The translations under genes were made by a program, and so were the position numbers. Below, piece by piece: positions 1 through 7,964 of a DNA stretch of 64,000 nt; the first letter of the stretch is position 1; every line of letters begins with the position of its first letter. The stretch is from assembly GCA_964423425.1 (NCBI GenBank), contig CAYRES010000011.1, forward strand, positions 21,295 to 85,294, given 5' to 3'. The notes beneath the pieces were generated by a model. It had not been told where the DNA came from, made no database searches, and worked only from the letters and a program-made list of their open reading frames with translations. This stretch comes from CAYRES01 sp964423425 (GTDB taxonomy: Bacteria > Actinomycetota > Thermoleophilia > RBG-16-64-13).

Positions 1-460
1 TATGCGACTCGGCGGTGGACGCCGGCACCTCTTCCAGGCGCCTCCATGAGTTCTGGATGACCCGGCCGTCGGTGAACCTCCACACATAGACGTCAAAGCT
101 GCCGAACTCTTCCTGGACCCGCACGAATGCCCGGGCATTCTCCACCGCGGACTCCAGCTTGCGGCGATTACGTATGAGCCCCGGGTCCCGCAGCATGGCC
201 TCCACCCGCTCCGAACCGAACCCGGCCACAACCGCAGGATCGAACCCCGCGAAGGCCCGGCGGTAGGAATCGCGCCTGCGCAGAACGGTGAGCCAGCTCA
301 GACCCGCCTGCGCCCCCTCCAGCACCAAGAACTCATACAGGAGGCGGTCATCGTGGACAGGCACCCCCCACTCCCGATCGTGATACTCAAGGTAGAGCGA
401 GTCGGAGCCCACCCAGCTGCAGCGAACGATAGTCGAGCGAGATTCCGTCATCGCTCTCAT
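1..460 (-). CDS. tag: DNA-3-methyladenine glycosylase I (partial, C-terminus beyond window)
   Basis: Excises 3-methyladenine from alkylated DNA in the base-excision repair pathway; cytoplasmic. Translating the minus strand from about 460 gives the N-terminal and central Tag family signature: RCSWVG, YHDREWGVPVHDD, LEGAQAGLSW, then a run ending near EVPAS at the window edge. The Cys of RCSW is one ligand of the family's zinc site. The gene continues past position 1, so the C-terminal zinc ligands cannot be checked. Start is ATG 460 (MRAMTES, weak AAGG upstream) or ATG 451 (MTES). It is divergent from the next gene, and the two predicted starts touch. Identity is confident; the start is not. 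Confidence 0.9.
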   Translation of the reverse strand, partial: MRAMTESRSTIVRCSWVGSDSLYLEYHDREWGVPVHDDRLLYEFLVLEGAQAGLSWLTVLRRRDSYRRAFAGFDPAVVAGFGSERVEAMLRDPGLIRNRRKLESAVENARAFVRVQEEFGSFDVYVWRFTDGRVIQNSWRRLEEVPASTAESH

Positions 461-1082
461 GATACGCCTTGCCGCTGCCGATGAACCCCCGAGCAATGCA
501 ACTCGTACAGAAGGAGAGCAGGCCGCGGAACAAGCCGGAAGATCCAGAATCCCCCTCGCCTTCGAGACCTTCCGCTACGCACTCCTCACGATTGGCATCT
601 TCTTCGCCTACTTCATGGGCAATGGGGACCCAGAGCGCACTCTTCACTTCTTGGCTCTGTTCATCATCATCCCCGTCGCCGGTCTCACCGGTATAGAAGG
701 GATGTTCTTCGGGCGGCAGGGTGCCCAAGCGATGGGCAGAGAGGCAAGTACTGAGTACCAGATGCAGTCGGCAGGAGGAAACCTCGCCTACGCCGTCACC
801 GCCCTCATCGTCTTCTTCGCCGGCTGGGGAGTGTACGCCGACGCCACCATTCTCATAGCGACTCTGCTCTTCTTCGTCTTCTCCGGAGCCGTGCACCTGT
901 GGGGAGCGATTGCCCTCGGCAACAAGACCCGAAAGAACATCATCCGTCCGCTCATCTCCGCGTTGCTGGTCGGAGTGTGCGTCTGGCCGCTCGTGGCGAG
1001 TCTCACTTGGCAGCCCCCGCGGGAATCGAAGCATGGTGCAAGAAGCCAAGAACCACCCCCCGCCGGCACCGTCCGAGATTAG
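459..1082 (+). CDS. four-TM membrane protein, function unknown (possibly DUF6790-like)
   Basis: A 207-residue protein with a charged N-terminal stretch of about 35 residues, then hydrophobic segments at roughly 40-60, 68-88, 105-130 and 130-150, and a polar tail ending in PPPAGTVRD. A conserved-looking loop, FGRQGAQAMGREAS, followed by EYQMQSAGGNLAY, lies between segments 2 and 3. The general plan recalls DUF6790 membrane proteins, but I am not sure of that assignment. ATG 459 is the only in-frame start before the first membrane segment. There is no clear ribosome-binding site, and the start abuts that of tag on the other strand. No function can be assigned. Confidence 0.6.
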   Translation: MIRLAAADEPPSNATRTEGEQAAEQAGRSRIPLAFETFRYALLTIGIFFAYFMGNGDPERTLHFLALFIIIPVAGLTGIEGMFFGRQGAQAMGREASTEYQMQSAGGNLAYAVTALIVFFAGWGVYADATILIATLLFFVFSGAVHLWGAIALGNKTRKNIIRPLISALLVGVCVWPLVASLTWQPPRESKHGARSQEPPPAGTVRD

Positions 1083-1201
1083 GGTCGCTCGCTTCACGGT
1101 ACATCATTCCTGGCAGCAAACGAAGCGCTCAAGAACGCTTCTGACCGGTGCGCACGCACCCAGGCACAGGGGCACACAGGGGCACGAGGAGGCACAAGCA
1201 C

Positions 1202-1561
1202 ATGGAACTCCACGCGGCAATCGCCGTAGACGACATCCCGGAAGGGACCATGCGGGAAGTGACGATCCGCGACAAGGAGGTCGCTCTCGCCAATGTGGAG
1301 GGCACCGTGTATGCGTTTCAGGGCCGTTGCAGCCACATGGGAGGGGTGCTCGCTGATGGACGGCTCGAGGGGAGAATCGTGCAGTGCCCGCTACACGGGT
1401 CCCGCTTCGACGTGACCACCGGCAAGAAGGAGAGCGGTCCCCACCTCGCCGGCGCCGCGGGTAAGGCGCTCGGAATCAACCGGTTGGCTTCGGCACTCAC
1501 CAAGGATCTGGAGACCTACCGCGCCGTCACCGAAGAGGGAACCGTGAAGGTCGAGCTGTGA
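1202..1561 (+). CDS. Rieske [2Fe-2S] ferredoxin-type protein
   Basis: A 119-residue single-domain Rieske protein, probably a soluble electron carrier or oxygenase-type ferredoxin. The two cluster-binding boxes are complete: RCSHMGG (Cys and His) and CPLHGSRFD (Cys and His), about 20 residues apart. There is no membrane segment, so it is unlike the Rieske subunit of a bc complex. ATG 1202 is chosen because GAGGAGG lies 9 nt upstream. An upstream in-frame GTG at 1148 has no such site. The stop overlaps the GTG of the downstream methyltransferase (GTGA), so the two are probably co-translated. The redox partner is unknown. Confidence 0.88.
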   Translation: MELHAAIAVDDIPEGTMREVTIRDKEVALANVEGTVYAFQGRCSHMGGVLADGRLEGRIVQCPLHGSRFDVTTGKKESGPHLAGAAGKALGINRLASALTKDLETYRAVTEEGTVKVEL

Positions 1562-2295
1562 GCGAAACGGAGACGCCTCCGCCGCCGGACGAGCGATCAG
1601 ACGAGGAGTTGCTCGGCGTCAACCGCCACCTTTGGGACTCGTGGACCCAACTCCACGTCGACTCGGACCACTACGATCTACCCGGCTTCATGGCGGGACG
1701 TAACAGTTTGGACCAGGTGGAGCTCGAGGGCGTAGGACCAGTGCGCGGCCGCTCACTACTGCACCTGCAGTGCCATTTTGGCCTCGGCACTTTGTCGTTC
1801 GCCAGATTGGGCGCCCGGGTGACCGGGGTGGACTTCTCTTCGGAGGCCGTGGGGCACGCCCGCCGTCTGGCCGCCGAGCTCGGCCTTGAAGCCCGCTTTC
1901 TCTGCGCCGAGGTGACGCGCGTGCTGCCCCTACTCGATGGCGAGGAGTTCGACGTTGTCATCACCTCATACGGTGCCCTGAGCTGGCTGCCCGACCTCGC
2001 TCCCTGGGCCCGCACGATCGCAGGAGCGCTGAAGCCCGGCGGCTGCTTCTTTGTGGCCGACCAACATCCTACCGTCTGGATCTTCGACGATGAGGCGACG
2101 GAGGTGGAACTGCGCTACCGCTACGGCTACTTCGACCGTCGTGCCCTTCGCAGCGAAGAGAAGGGTTCCTATGCCGTCCCCAATGGTGACTTCGAAGGTG
2201 AAGACGGCTTCTTCCGCATGCCCGCAGGCGGCCCCGACATACCCTTGATGTTCTCCTTGACCGCCACCAAGGATGCGATACCCGCTCAGGCCTGA
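1558..2295 (+). CDS. class I SAM-dependent methyltransferase
   Basis: A 245-residue Rossmann-fold methyltransferase. Motif I is slightly divergent: SLLHLQCHFGLGTLSFA in place of the usual D-x-G-x-G. It is followed by the acidic end of strand 2 (VTGVDFS) and motif IV-like FDVVITSYGALSWLPD. The N-terminal part, with NRHLWDSWTQLH, and the end, DIPLMFSLTATK, match a family of small-molecule methyltransferases seen widely in Actinomycetota. Starts at GTG 1558, overlapping the Rieske stop by 4 bp, so likely translationally coupled to it. The substrate cannot be told from sequence. Confidence 0.82.
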   Translation: MSETETPPPPDERSDEELLGVNRHLWDSWTQLHVDSDHYDLPGFMAGRNSLDQVELEGVGPVRGRSLLHLQCHFGLGTLSFARLGARVTGVDFSSEAVGHARRLAAELGLEARFLCAEVTRVLPLLDGEEFDVVITSYGALSWLPDLAPWARTIAGALKPGGCFFVADQHPTVWIFDDEATEVELRYRYGYFDRRALRSEEKGSYAVPNGDFEGEDGFFRMPAGGPDIPLMFSLTATKDAIPAQA

Positions 2296-2345
2296 GAGGA
2301 CCGCGCCTCTCGGCGAGGACGGGCACAGGCACGTGCGCGACCGGA

Positions 2346-2603
2346 TCACTCTTCCACGATGAACACTCCGTCGCCGGTTCGGACCTTGTCGGCCACCTTG
2401 ATGCCGACCTCCTGACCGGGCAGAGCCTCAGTCACAGCATCGCCGTCAAGCTGCATGGATTCCACCATCTGCTCGATGTCGGTGGTCGAGCCCTTGATGC
2501 GAATCCGGTCGCCCACCTTGAGTTCGCCGTTCACGACCTTGGCGGCGGCCACCCCGATCTTTCCGAAGTACCGCGTAATGAGTCCTACCTGCGTCTCCGC
2601 CAT
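2346..2603 (-). CDS. free-standing EF-Tu domain II-like protein
   Basis: An 85-residue protein made up only of a translation-factor beta-barrel (EF-Tu/IF2 domain II). Visible features are VGLITRYFGKIGVAAAKV, the LKVGDRIRIKG turn typical of domain II, and a C-terminal half resembling the TEALPGQEVGIKV segment. There is no GTPase domain. Such stand-alone proteins are usually annotated translation elongation factor-like and have no established role. ATG 2603 follows a strong GAGGAGG site. A likely promoter (CTGACA, 18 nt, TACTAT) lies at 2681-2710. The gene is monocistronic and convergent with the methyltransferase. Confidence 0.8.
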   Translation of the reverse strand: MAETQVGLITRYFGKIGVAAAKVVNGELKVGDRIRIKGSTTDIEQMVESMQLDGDAVTEALPGQEVGIKVADKVRTGDGVFIVEE

Positions 2604-2680
2604 GGAGGCTCCTCCTCATCTCAGTTGTCAAGCCGGCCTCTGAAGGCCCATGCAGACCCCGGCCGTCTGCTTCTCTCCCG

Positions 2681-2710
2681 ATAGTACCGCGTTCGCCGAG
2701 ACCTTGTCAG
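2681..2710 (-). promoter_or_regulatory. predicted promoter of the EF-Tu domain II-like gene
   Basis: On the minus strand, CTGACA (2705-2710) and TACTAT (2681-2686) are separated by 18 nt. This would give a leader of about 70 nt before the ATG at 2603. It is a match to the housekeeping-sigma consensus only, seen by eye. Confidence 0.5.
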
Positions 2711-2858
2711 ACGGCCTACGCGCGCCCCTCCGGATTACCGCCCCCCGGATGCCCAAGGGTTTGTTTTCTTCGAGCGATGGTCACACTAATCGAAGACCGG
2801 ACCACGCGCGCAACCGGACTTCGCCGTCGACATAGCGGCCAAGCGGAAAGGCACTGTC

Positions 2859-3425
2859 ATGGATCGAACCACTTTCAGGATTCTCGGCTTTGCCGGAAGC
2901 CTCCGCGTCGCCTCCTATAACCGGGGGCTGCTGAGAGCCGCCATCGATGTCGTCCCCGAAGGCGCCACTCTCGACATCTTCGATCTGAACGGCATCCCGC
3001 CGTACAACATGGACTTGGAGAGCGAGCGTTGGCCTGAGGCGGTTGTGGCACTCAAGCAGGAGATCGCAGCCGCCGACGCACTGCTGATCGCGACTCCCGA
3101 GCACAATTACAGCTTCCCCGGAGTGCTCAAGAACACCATTGATTGGGCTTCACGTCCCTTCGACGACAGCCCGTTCGAGCAGAAACCGGTGGCACTCGTG
3201 GGAGCATCGACCGGGCGCTTCGGCACCGCCCGAGCCCAAGCCTCCCTCCGCCCCGTGTTGGCAGCGGTGAACTGTCAGGTGATGGTCACCCCCGAACTCT
3301 TCGTGCCCTCGTGCCGCGACCGCTTCGACCTCGACGGCAACCTCACAGATGAGTCCATCCGCGAGCGCCTGAGCGCCTTGGTGAGCGCCCTCATCGAATG
3401 GACGCGGCGCCTCACGCCCGCCTGA
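2859..3425 (+). CDS. NAD(P)H-dependent FMN reductase (chromate/quinone reductase family)
   Basis: A 188-residue flavodoxin-like oxidoreductase that transfers electrons from NAD(P)H through FMN to quinones, azo dyes or metals; cytoplasmic. The FMN-phosphate loop is GFAGSLRVASYN. The family motif TPEHNYSFPGVLKNTIDW near residues 70-90 is intact, as is the GASTGRFGTARAQ loop at about 110. Length matches the ChrR/YieF-type family. ATG 2859 has AAAGG 7 nt upstream. It appears monocistronic, and the physiological acceptor is unknown. Confidence 0.9.
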   Translation: MDRTTFRILGFAGSLRVASYNRGLLRAAIDVVPEGATLDIFDLNGIPPYNMDLESERWPEAVVALKQEIAAADALLIATPEHNYSFPGVLKNTIDWASRPFDDSPFEQKPVALVGASTGRFGTARAQASLRPVLAAVNCQVMVTPELFVPSCRDRFDLDGNLTDESIRERLSALVSALIEWTRRLTPA

Positions 3426-3501
3426 CGGTCGCCCGCTCGATGGAAGAAGATGATCCGGCAACGGTGCCCGGACGACAATGCGCAGGCATCCGGGCGGCCG
3501 G

Positions 3502-3822
3502 CTAAGAGCGAATCATGACCAGAAGCATCTTGAAGGGCTCGACGGCTTTCAGCGCGTGCGGCTCCCCTGCAGGCATGATGATCATGTCTCCGGCCTCCAA
3601 GCGATGGGCCCGGCCGGAGATGGTGATGTCAACCGCTCCTTCGAGGGCGACCACCATCGCAGCGAAAGGCGCCGTGTGTTCACTCAGCCCTTCTCCCTGG
3701 TCAAAGGCGAACACGGTCACCGTACCCGTGGGACGGCTCACCACCTCCCGGCTCACCACTGCTCCGCCCTGCACATCTATCAGATCCACCAACCGCAAGA
3801 CTTCGGCTGCGTTGACATCCAA
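3502..3822 (-). CDS. small cupin-domain protein
   Basis: A 106-residue single cupin. Cupin motif 1 is represented by EGLSEHTAPFAAMVVALEG and motif 2 by the metal-ligand segment GDMIIMPAGEPHALKA. Together they supply His/Glu ligands for a divalent metal. Start: TTG 3822, with GAGGAGG 7 nt upstream. The same frame stays open to 4164, but that extension overlaps the divergent gene and reads as low-complexity Arg-rich sequence. Small stand-alone cupins of this kind are often isomerases or ligand-binding proteins; no substrate is suggested here. Confidence 0.82.
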   Translation of the reverse strand: MDVNAAEVLRLVDLIDVQGGAVVSREVVSRPTGTVTVFAFDQGEGLSEHTAPFAAMVVALEGAVDITISGRAHRLEAGDMIIMPAGEPHALKAVEPFKMLLVMIRS

Positions 3823-3916
3823 GGATGATCCTCCTCGTAAGACTCGGCTGTCACTACGGAGACTGAGTGCCTTCCGCTCCTCGCGACATGATTCCCGGAT
3901 ACCCGAGAGACTACAC

Positions 3917-5101
3917 GTGCCCGCGGCCACCGCGACGCAGACCGGAGCGGGGCGCCGCGCGGGGCCCCGTACGCAGTTTGAAGCGCAGCTCGGAACGTGG
4001 CCCAACGCACACCCCCACACGCGGACGGCGGTGCTTCTCGTGGCCCTGTGCGGCTTCTTGACCCTGGTGCTCGCCTCCCCCGTGACCGCCGGGGCCCACG
4101 TGCCTCTCCTCCGGCCCGGGGGGCAGAGCCTCTCCTCGGCAACTCCTGTAGACGACCCCTCCAAGTCATGGGTGCTCTACGACCGCCTCGGTACCGGATT
4201 CGACGCACGCTACTTCTTCCTCGACCTGAAGAAGGGGGAGAAGCTGTGGGTGCAGGTGTTCACGCCCGGCCGCGATGCCTTCGCCCCATCCCTTGCCGTC
4301 ATGGGTCCGGGCATCACCCCTTCCGGAGAGCCTCCCGCTGCTTTGGAGAGACCAGCCGGGTCGAAAGTCGCCGTAGCCGATGGAGTCCGTGGTGAGGCGG
4401 AGTACGAACCCTTCACCCCGGGTGCCTACTTCTTCGCCGCCTCCTACAGCGGAACTGCGCCCACCGGGGACACATACCACGTGGCCATATTCGGCGACCA
4501 AGGGGGCGGCCCCTTCGCGCTCGCCGTCGGCCTGAGGGAGGAGTTCTCCGTCTGGGAATGGTTGAGCATGCCTATTCGCCTGCTCGCCGTGTACCGCTGG
4601 GAAGGCAAGGGGTGGCTGCTCCTGTTCGGTCCCGCCCTCGTGGTGGTCTTGGCCGGAGGTGGGGTGCTTGCCCGAGCAGCACGCAGAAGGCGGACGTGGG
4701 GCAATACCGCCTATGGTGCCTTTCACTGGTTCTGCTTCGGCGCGGCTCTTCTTGCCCTCGCCTCCAGCGCGAACCTGCTCGCTCGGCTGGTTCAGTCCGC
4801 GCTGGTGACCGGAATCGAGACGTCCATGGCCCTGACCGTGCTCTTCGCGGTGATATCGGCCGCCCTGGGGGTGCTGTTGGCCAAGGCGGCGGGGAAGTAT
4901 GGTGCCGCTCCCCCCTGGACCCTGCGGGCGGGCCTCGTGGGTTTCGCCGGAGCCTGCTTCCTTCTCTTCGCCGGCTTCATGGTCGGGCCGGTGCTTGCGC
5001 TGGCGGCAGCATTCACCCCCGCTGGGAGATCCCCGGCGGAGCAGAGCGGGATGACCGAACACAAGAGCAGGGTTCTCCCGGATTCCCAGGGTACACGGTG
5101 A
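3917..5101 (+). CDS. exported membrane-anchored protein, unknown function
   Basis: About 394 residues. A hydrophobic signal segment (TAVLLVALCGFLTLVLA, ending near AGAHVP) is followed by an extracytoplasmic beta-rich region of about 165 residues (DARYFFLDLKKGEKLWVQVF, YEPFTPGAYFFAAS). Then come four membrane segments (about residues 225-245, 270-290, 300-325, 345-370) and a short cytoplasmic tail. No known family is recognised. GTG 3917 is the best guess for the start, as the open frame extends upstream across the divergent cupin gene. The stop overlaps the GTG of glycerate kinase by 4 bp, so the two are probably expressed together. Confidence 0.7.
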   Translation: MPAATATQTGAGRRAGPRTQFEAQLGTWPNAHPHTRTAVLLVALCGFLTLVLASPVTAGAHVPLLRPGGQSLSSATPVDDPSKSWVLYDRLGTGFDARYFFLDLKKGEKLWVQVFTPGRDAFAPSLAVMGPGITPSGEPPAALERPAGSKVAVADGVRGEAEYEPFTPGAYFFAASYSGTAPTGDTYHVAIFGDQGGGPFALAVGLREEFSVWEWLSMPIRLLAVYRWEGKGWLLLFGPALVVVLAGGGVLARAARRRRTWGNTAYGAFHWFCFGAALLALASSANLLARLVQSALVTGIETSMALTVLFAVISAALGVLLAKAAGKYGAAPPWTLRAGLVGFAGACFLLFAGFMVGPVLALAAAFTPAGRSPAEQSGMTEHKSRVLPDSQGTR

Positions 5102-6519
5102 ATCACGACCCCCACACAGAGCATGGGCCCGCACCCCGCACCCCCTCTCCGGCGCGCGCCCTCCTTGGCTGGCTGTTCCACATCGGCCTCCAAGCCGTGG
5201 AGCCGGGAATGCTGGTTGAGAAGGCCTTTCGGGACATGGACCTCGACGTACCCGGCACAGTGCTTCTCGTGGGAGGCGGAAAGGCCGCCCGTCCCATGGC
5301 CGAAGCGACCCTGCGAGAGCTCGCCCACACCAAGAGGGGAATCCGTGTGCGGGGTACCTTGGCGGTACCCGGGGACACCGGGAGGGCCGACGAGCCGAGG
5401 GCCCTCTCCGCTCCGATTCGAGACCGCCTTCACGCAGAAGTCCGGCTGGTCCCCGCCGAGCATCCTCTGCCCGGGGAGGGAAGCCTCCGCGCCGCCCAGG
5501 AAGTACTCCGCGCGCTTCGTTCTGCGGATGAGCAGGAACTGATCCTTGTCCTCCTCTCCGGTGGAGGGTCCTCTCTTCTCTCTGCTCCGGTTCCGGAGGT
5601 CGGCTCTGTGCACAAAGCCCAGACGGTCGAACTCTTGCTTGGAGCCGGTGCGGACATCGTCGGACTCAACACGGTTCGCCGGCATCTGTCTCTCATCAAG
5701 GGGGGCATGGCGGCGCGGGCCGCCATGCCCACGCGAGTCGTCGCGCTGCTCCTCTCCGACGTTCCCGGTGACGATCCGGCGGTCATCGCCTCGGGCCCCT
5801 TTGCCCCCGACCCCAGCACCTTCGCCGATGCGTTGGACGTGTTGGACGGCTTCGAGCTCCGGAACGGCGTCCCAGTTACCGTCGCCCGCCATCTGGAAGC
5901 CGGGGCGGCCGGAAGGGTCAAAGAGACTCCCAAGCCTGGAGACCCGGCCTTTGCCCGGGTGCAGAACCGGCTCATAGGCACCAATCGCACAGCTCAGCAC
6001 GCCATCGCCTCTGCTGCTCTGGAGTGGGGCTTTGCCGTGGAGATATGGCCTGAAGCCTTATACGGAGAGGCGCGGACGGCCGGCCGGAATCTCGCGCGGC
6101 GCCTCCGCTCCCTGGCTCGAGAAACCTCCACGCACAGGCCGGTGGTCGTGGTTGCCGGGGGCGAGACGACCGTCACCGTCACGGGCGGCGGGAGAGGGGG
6201 GAGAAATCAGGAAGTGGCACTGGGAGCAGCCATGGAGCTGGATGGCGCGGGGGACATCACCTTGCTTGCGGCTGGAACCGACGGCATCGACGGCCCCACC
6301 GACGCGGCAGGGGCGTCAGCCGACGGCAACACGGTCGGACGAGGACGTGCCCTCGGCCTGAGCGCGCAAGAATCTCTCGGAAAGAACGACGCCTACACGT
6401 ACTTCGCGGCGCTGGGTGATCTGGTGAAGACCGGCCCCACCGGCACGAACGTGGCTGATGTGGCCCTCGGGCTCATCCATCCACCTTCGGCCCCTCCGAT
6501 CGCAGCCGGCCCGAAGTGA
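5098..6519 (+). CDS. glycerate 2-kinase (MOFRL family, class II)
   Basis: Phosphorylates D-glycerate to 2-phosphoglycerate, linking glyoxylate, serine or sugar-acid breakdown to lower glycolysis; cytoplasmic. The 473 residues cover both domains. The N-terminal DUF4147 domain has VGGGKAARPMAEA, the LLSGGGSSLLS phosphate-binding loop and LSDVPGDDPAVIASGP. The C-terminal MOFRL domain has VVVAGGETTVTV, GGRNQE and GTDGIDGPTDAAGA. Starts at GTG 5098 inside the upstream stop codon. No other glycerate pathway gene is nearby. The family is secure; preference for glycerate over hydroxypyruvate is inferred. Confidence 0.9.
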   Translation: MNHDPHTEHGPAPRTPSPARALLGWLFHIGLQAVEPGMLVEKAFRDMDLDVPGTVLLVGGGKAARPMAEATLRELAHTKRGIRVRGTLAVPGDTGRADEPRALSAPIRDRLHAEVRLVPAEHPLPGEGSLRAAQEVLRALRSADEQELILVLLSGGGSSLLSAPVPEVGSVHKAQTVELLLGAGADIVGLNTVRRHLSLIKGGMAARAAMPTRVVALLLSDVPGDDPAVIASGPFAPDPSTFADALDVLDGFELRNGVPVTVARHLEAGAAGRVKETPKPGDPAFARVQNRLIGTNRTAQHAIASAALEWGFAVEIWPEALYGEARTAGRNLARRLRSLARETSTHRPVVVVAGGETTVTVTGGGRGGRNQEVALGAAMELDGAGDITLLAAGTDGIDGPTDAAGASADGNTVGRGRALGLSAQESLGKNDAYTYFAALGDLVKTGPTGTNVADVALGLIHPPSAPPIAAGPK

Positions 6520-6582
6520 ACCATTGCGCCGTGAGCCGGGGCGGCCACACACGCGCGGATGGAATACCCTCGAGGCACGCCC

Positions 6583-6801
6583 CTACCTGTCGCTCGCCTT
6601 CTCCTCCGGTCCGGCCTCGGGCTCGGGGCGCCGGGCCCCCCGGACCCCTCCCCCCGGAATCCGCTGGGGGGTGTCCCTATTGTCCAGCCTCAGCCAGTTG
6701 AGCCACTCACGCTTCTGCACTTTGCCGTAGGTGTATACGGCGACTACACCGGCAAGCCCGAAGATGATCACCAGCAGAACGATCATAAGAGTCGTAGACA
6801 C
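6583..6801 (-). CDS. small single-pass membrane protein
   Basis: A 72-residue protein with one N-terminal membrane helix (residues 4-24, LMIVLLVIIFGLAGVVAVYTY) and a charged, Pro/Gly/Arg-rich cytoplasmic tail. GTG 6801 is preceded by GGGGAGGA at ideal spacing, which is the main argument that it is translated. It is convergent with glycerate kinase and lies downstream of the oxidoreductase at 6859-7878. No family is recognised. Confidence 0.65.
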   Translation of the reverse strand: MSTTLMIVLLVIIFGLAGVVAVYTYGKVQKREWLNWLRLDNRDTPQRIPGGGVRGARRPEPEAGPEEKASDR

Positions 6802-6858
6802 TGCTCCTCCCCTCGCGGTGGAGTGTCCTCGGCGACATTGTCTCAGATATCTATTGTC

Positions 6859-7878
6859 TCAGGTATCGGAGCCACGTGCCGACCTTCCTCCCGCAGAGGC
6901 GCACCTGAGCAGAGGTAGATCGAGCAGTGTGAGAAGCCCCGCCCCGCCCTTCCCGACAAGCGAGACCACGTTGGCCAAGACCGCAGCCGTCGCCTCATCG
7001 CCGCGAATCCCACCCTTGATCACCGCGGAGAAGCCCGGTTCGCCTTCGATGATGATCTCATCACGCGGATCGGCTGCCCCTGCGTAGATGCTGCACTCGA
7101 GGCGCACACGCTCATGTCCCTCCACAGACGCGACCGCCGACTGCACGACACCGATCACCCGGCCCACCCCCACCCCCGTTTTCATCGACTCGGGCGCCGT
7201 GGCCACACGCGGAAGGACGGACTCCTCCACCTCGAAGTCGCTCCACCCCAGCCCGTGAGCTATGAGAGCAGCCGACTCGACCAAGCCGACGTGCCCGTAC
7301 CTCCCCTGCGCAACTCCGGCTGCGAAATCATCGACCGGGAGCCCACAACCCACCTTCTTCCTCAAGGAGGAGCGGCGGGAAAGGACGTCGACCACCCTCA
7401 GTCCGCGCACGCGGCGCACCCGGCCGCACGCCCCGGTGAGAAAGGCCGGCAGAGCGTCGAGCACGAAGCCGGGGTTCACGCCCGCTCCCACGATCGCCAC
7501 CCCCTGCTCGAGCGCGTGTCGCTCCAGAGAAGCCGCCTCCTCCGGGTAGTGCAGCCACGGATAGAGAAGCTCCTCACAAGAGGACACCACATGGGCTCCG
7601 ACACCGACGGCCTCGTCGATCTGGGCCCTGACTTGGGGCAGTCGCGACCCGGTAGTCACTACCACGACGTCCACGGCCCCACGCTCGATGACGTGGGCAA
7701 GACTCGGTACCACCTCCAGCGCAGGCGCCGTCGGAAGCGGCCGGCCCACCAGGGAGGGATCGTGATCCACCGCCGCCACCAAGGCCACAGAGGGACGCTC
7801 AGCGAGAATCGACGCCGTGAGAAGTCCGATCGGCCCCAAACCCAATTGCACAACGCGCAAGGGTTCCATGGCAGACAC
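6859..7878 (-). CDS. NAD(P)-binding oxidoreductase, dihydrodipicolinate reductase-like
   Basis: About 339 residues. The N-terminal Rossmann domain begins VVQLGLGPIGLLTASIL. It continues with VVTTGSRLPQV and the SSCEELLYPWLHYPEEA segment found in DapB-like proteins of the 2,4-diaminopentanoate dehydrogenase type. The substrate domain includes GVNPGFVLDALP. It is longer than true DapB, so lysine synthesis is unlikely. A role in amino-acid or amine breakdown is possible but unproven. Start is GTG 7878 (GGGGGA just upstream) or ATG 7869. It lies 86 bp after the ABC permease operon on the same strand and may be the last cistron. Confidence 0.72.
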   Translation of the reverse strand: MSAMEPLRVVQLGLGPIGLLTASILAERPSVALVAAVDHDPSLVGRPLPTAPALEVVPSLAHVIERGAVDVVVVTTGSRLPQVRAQIDEAVGVGAHVVSSCEELLYPWLHYPEEAASLERHALEQGVAIVGAGVNPGFVLDALPAFLTGACGRVRRVRGLRVVDVLSRRSSLRKKVGCGLPVDDFAAGVAQGRYGHVGLVESAALIAHGLGWSDFEVEESVLPRVATAPESMKTGVGVGRVIGVVQSAVASVEGHERVRLECSIYAGAADPRDEIIIEGEPGFSAVIKGGIRGDEATAAVLANVVSLVGKGGAGLLTLLDLPLLRCASAGGRSARGSDT

Positions 7879-7964
7879 TGTTCCCCCAAAGGTGCTGCGG
7901 CCAACCTCCGCCCCGTCCGGGCGGCAATCGTTCCGCCCTCGCCCGGCAAAGTGCCCGCCGCCAC

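Noticed and set aside
3823..4164. N-terminal extension of the cupin frame
   Set aside because: Overlaps the divergent membrane protein gene and is low-complexity; TTG 3822 has a strong ribosome-binding site.
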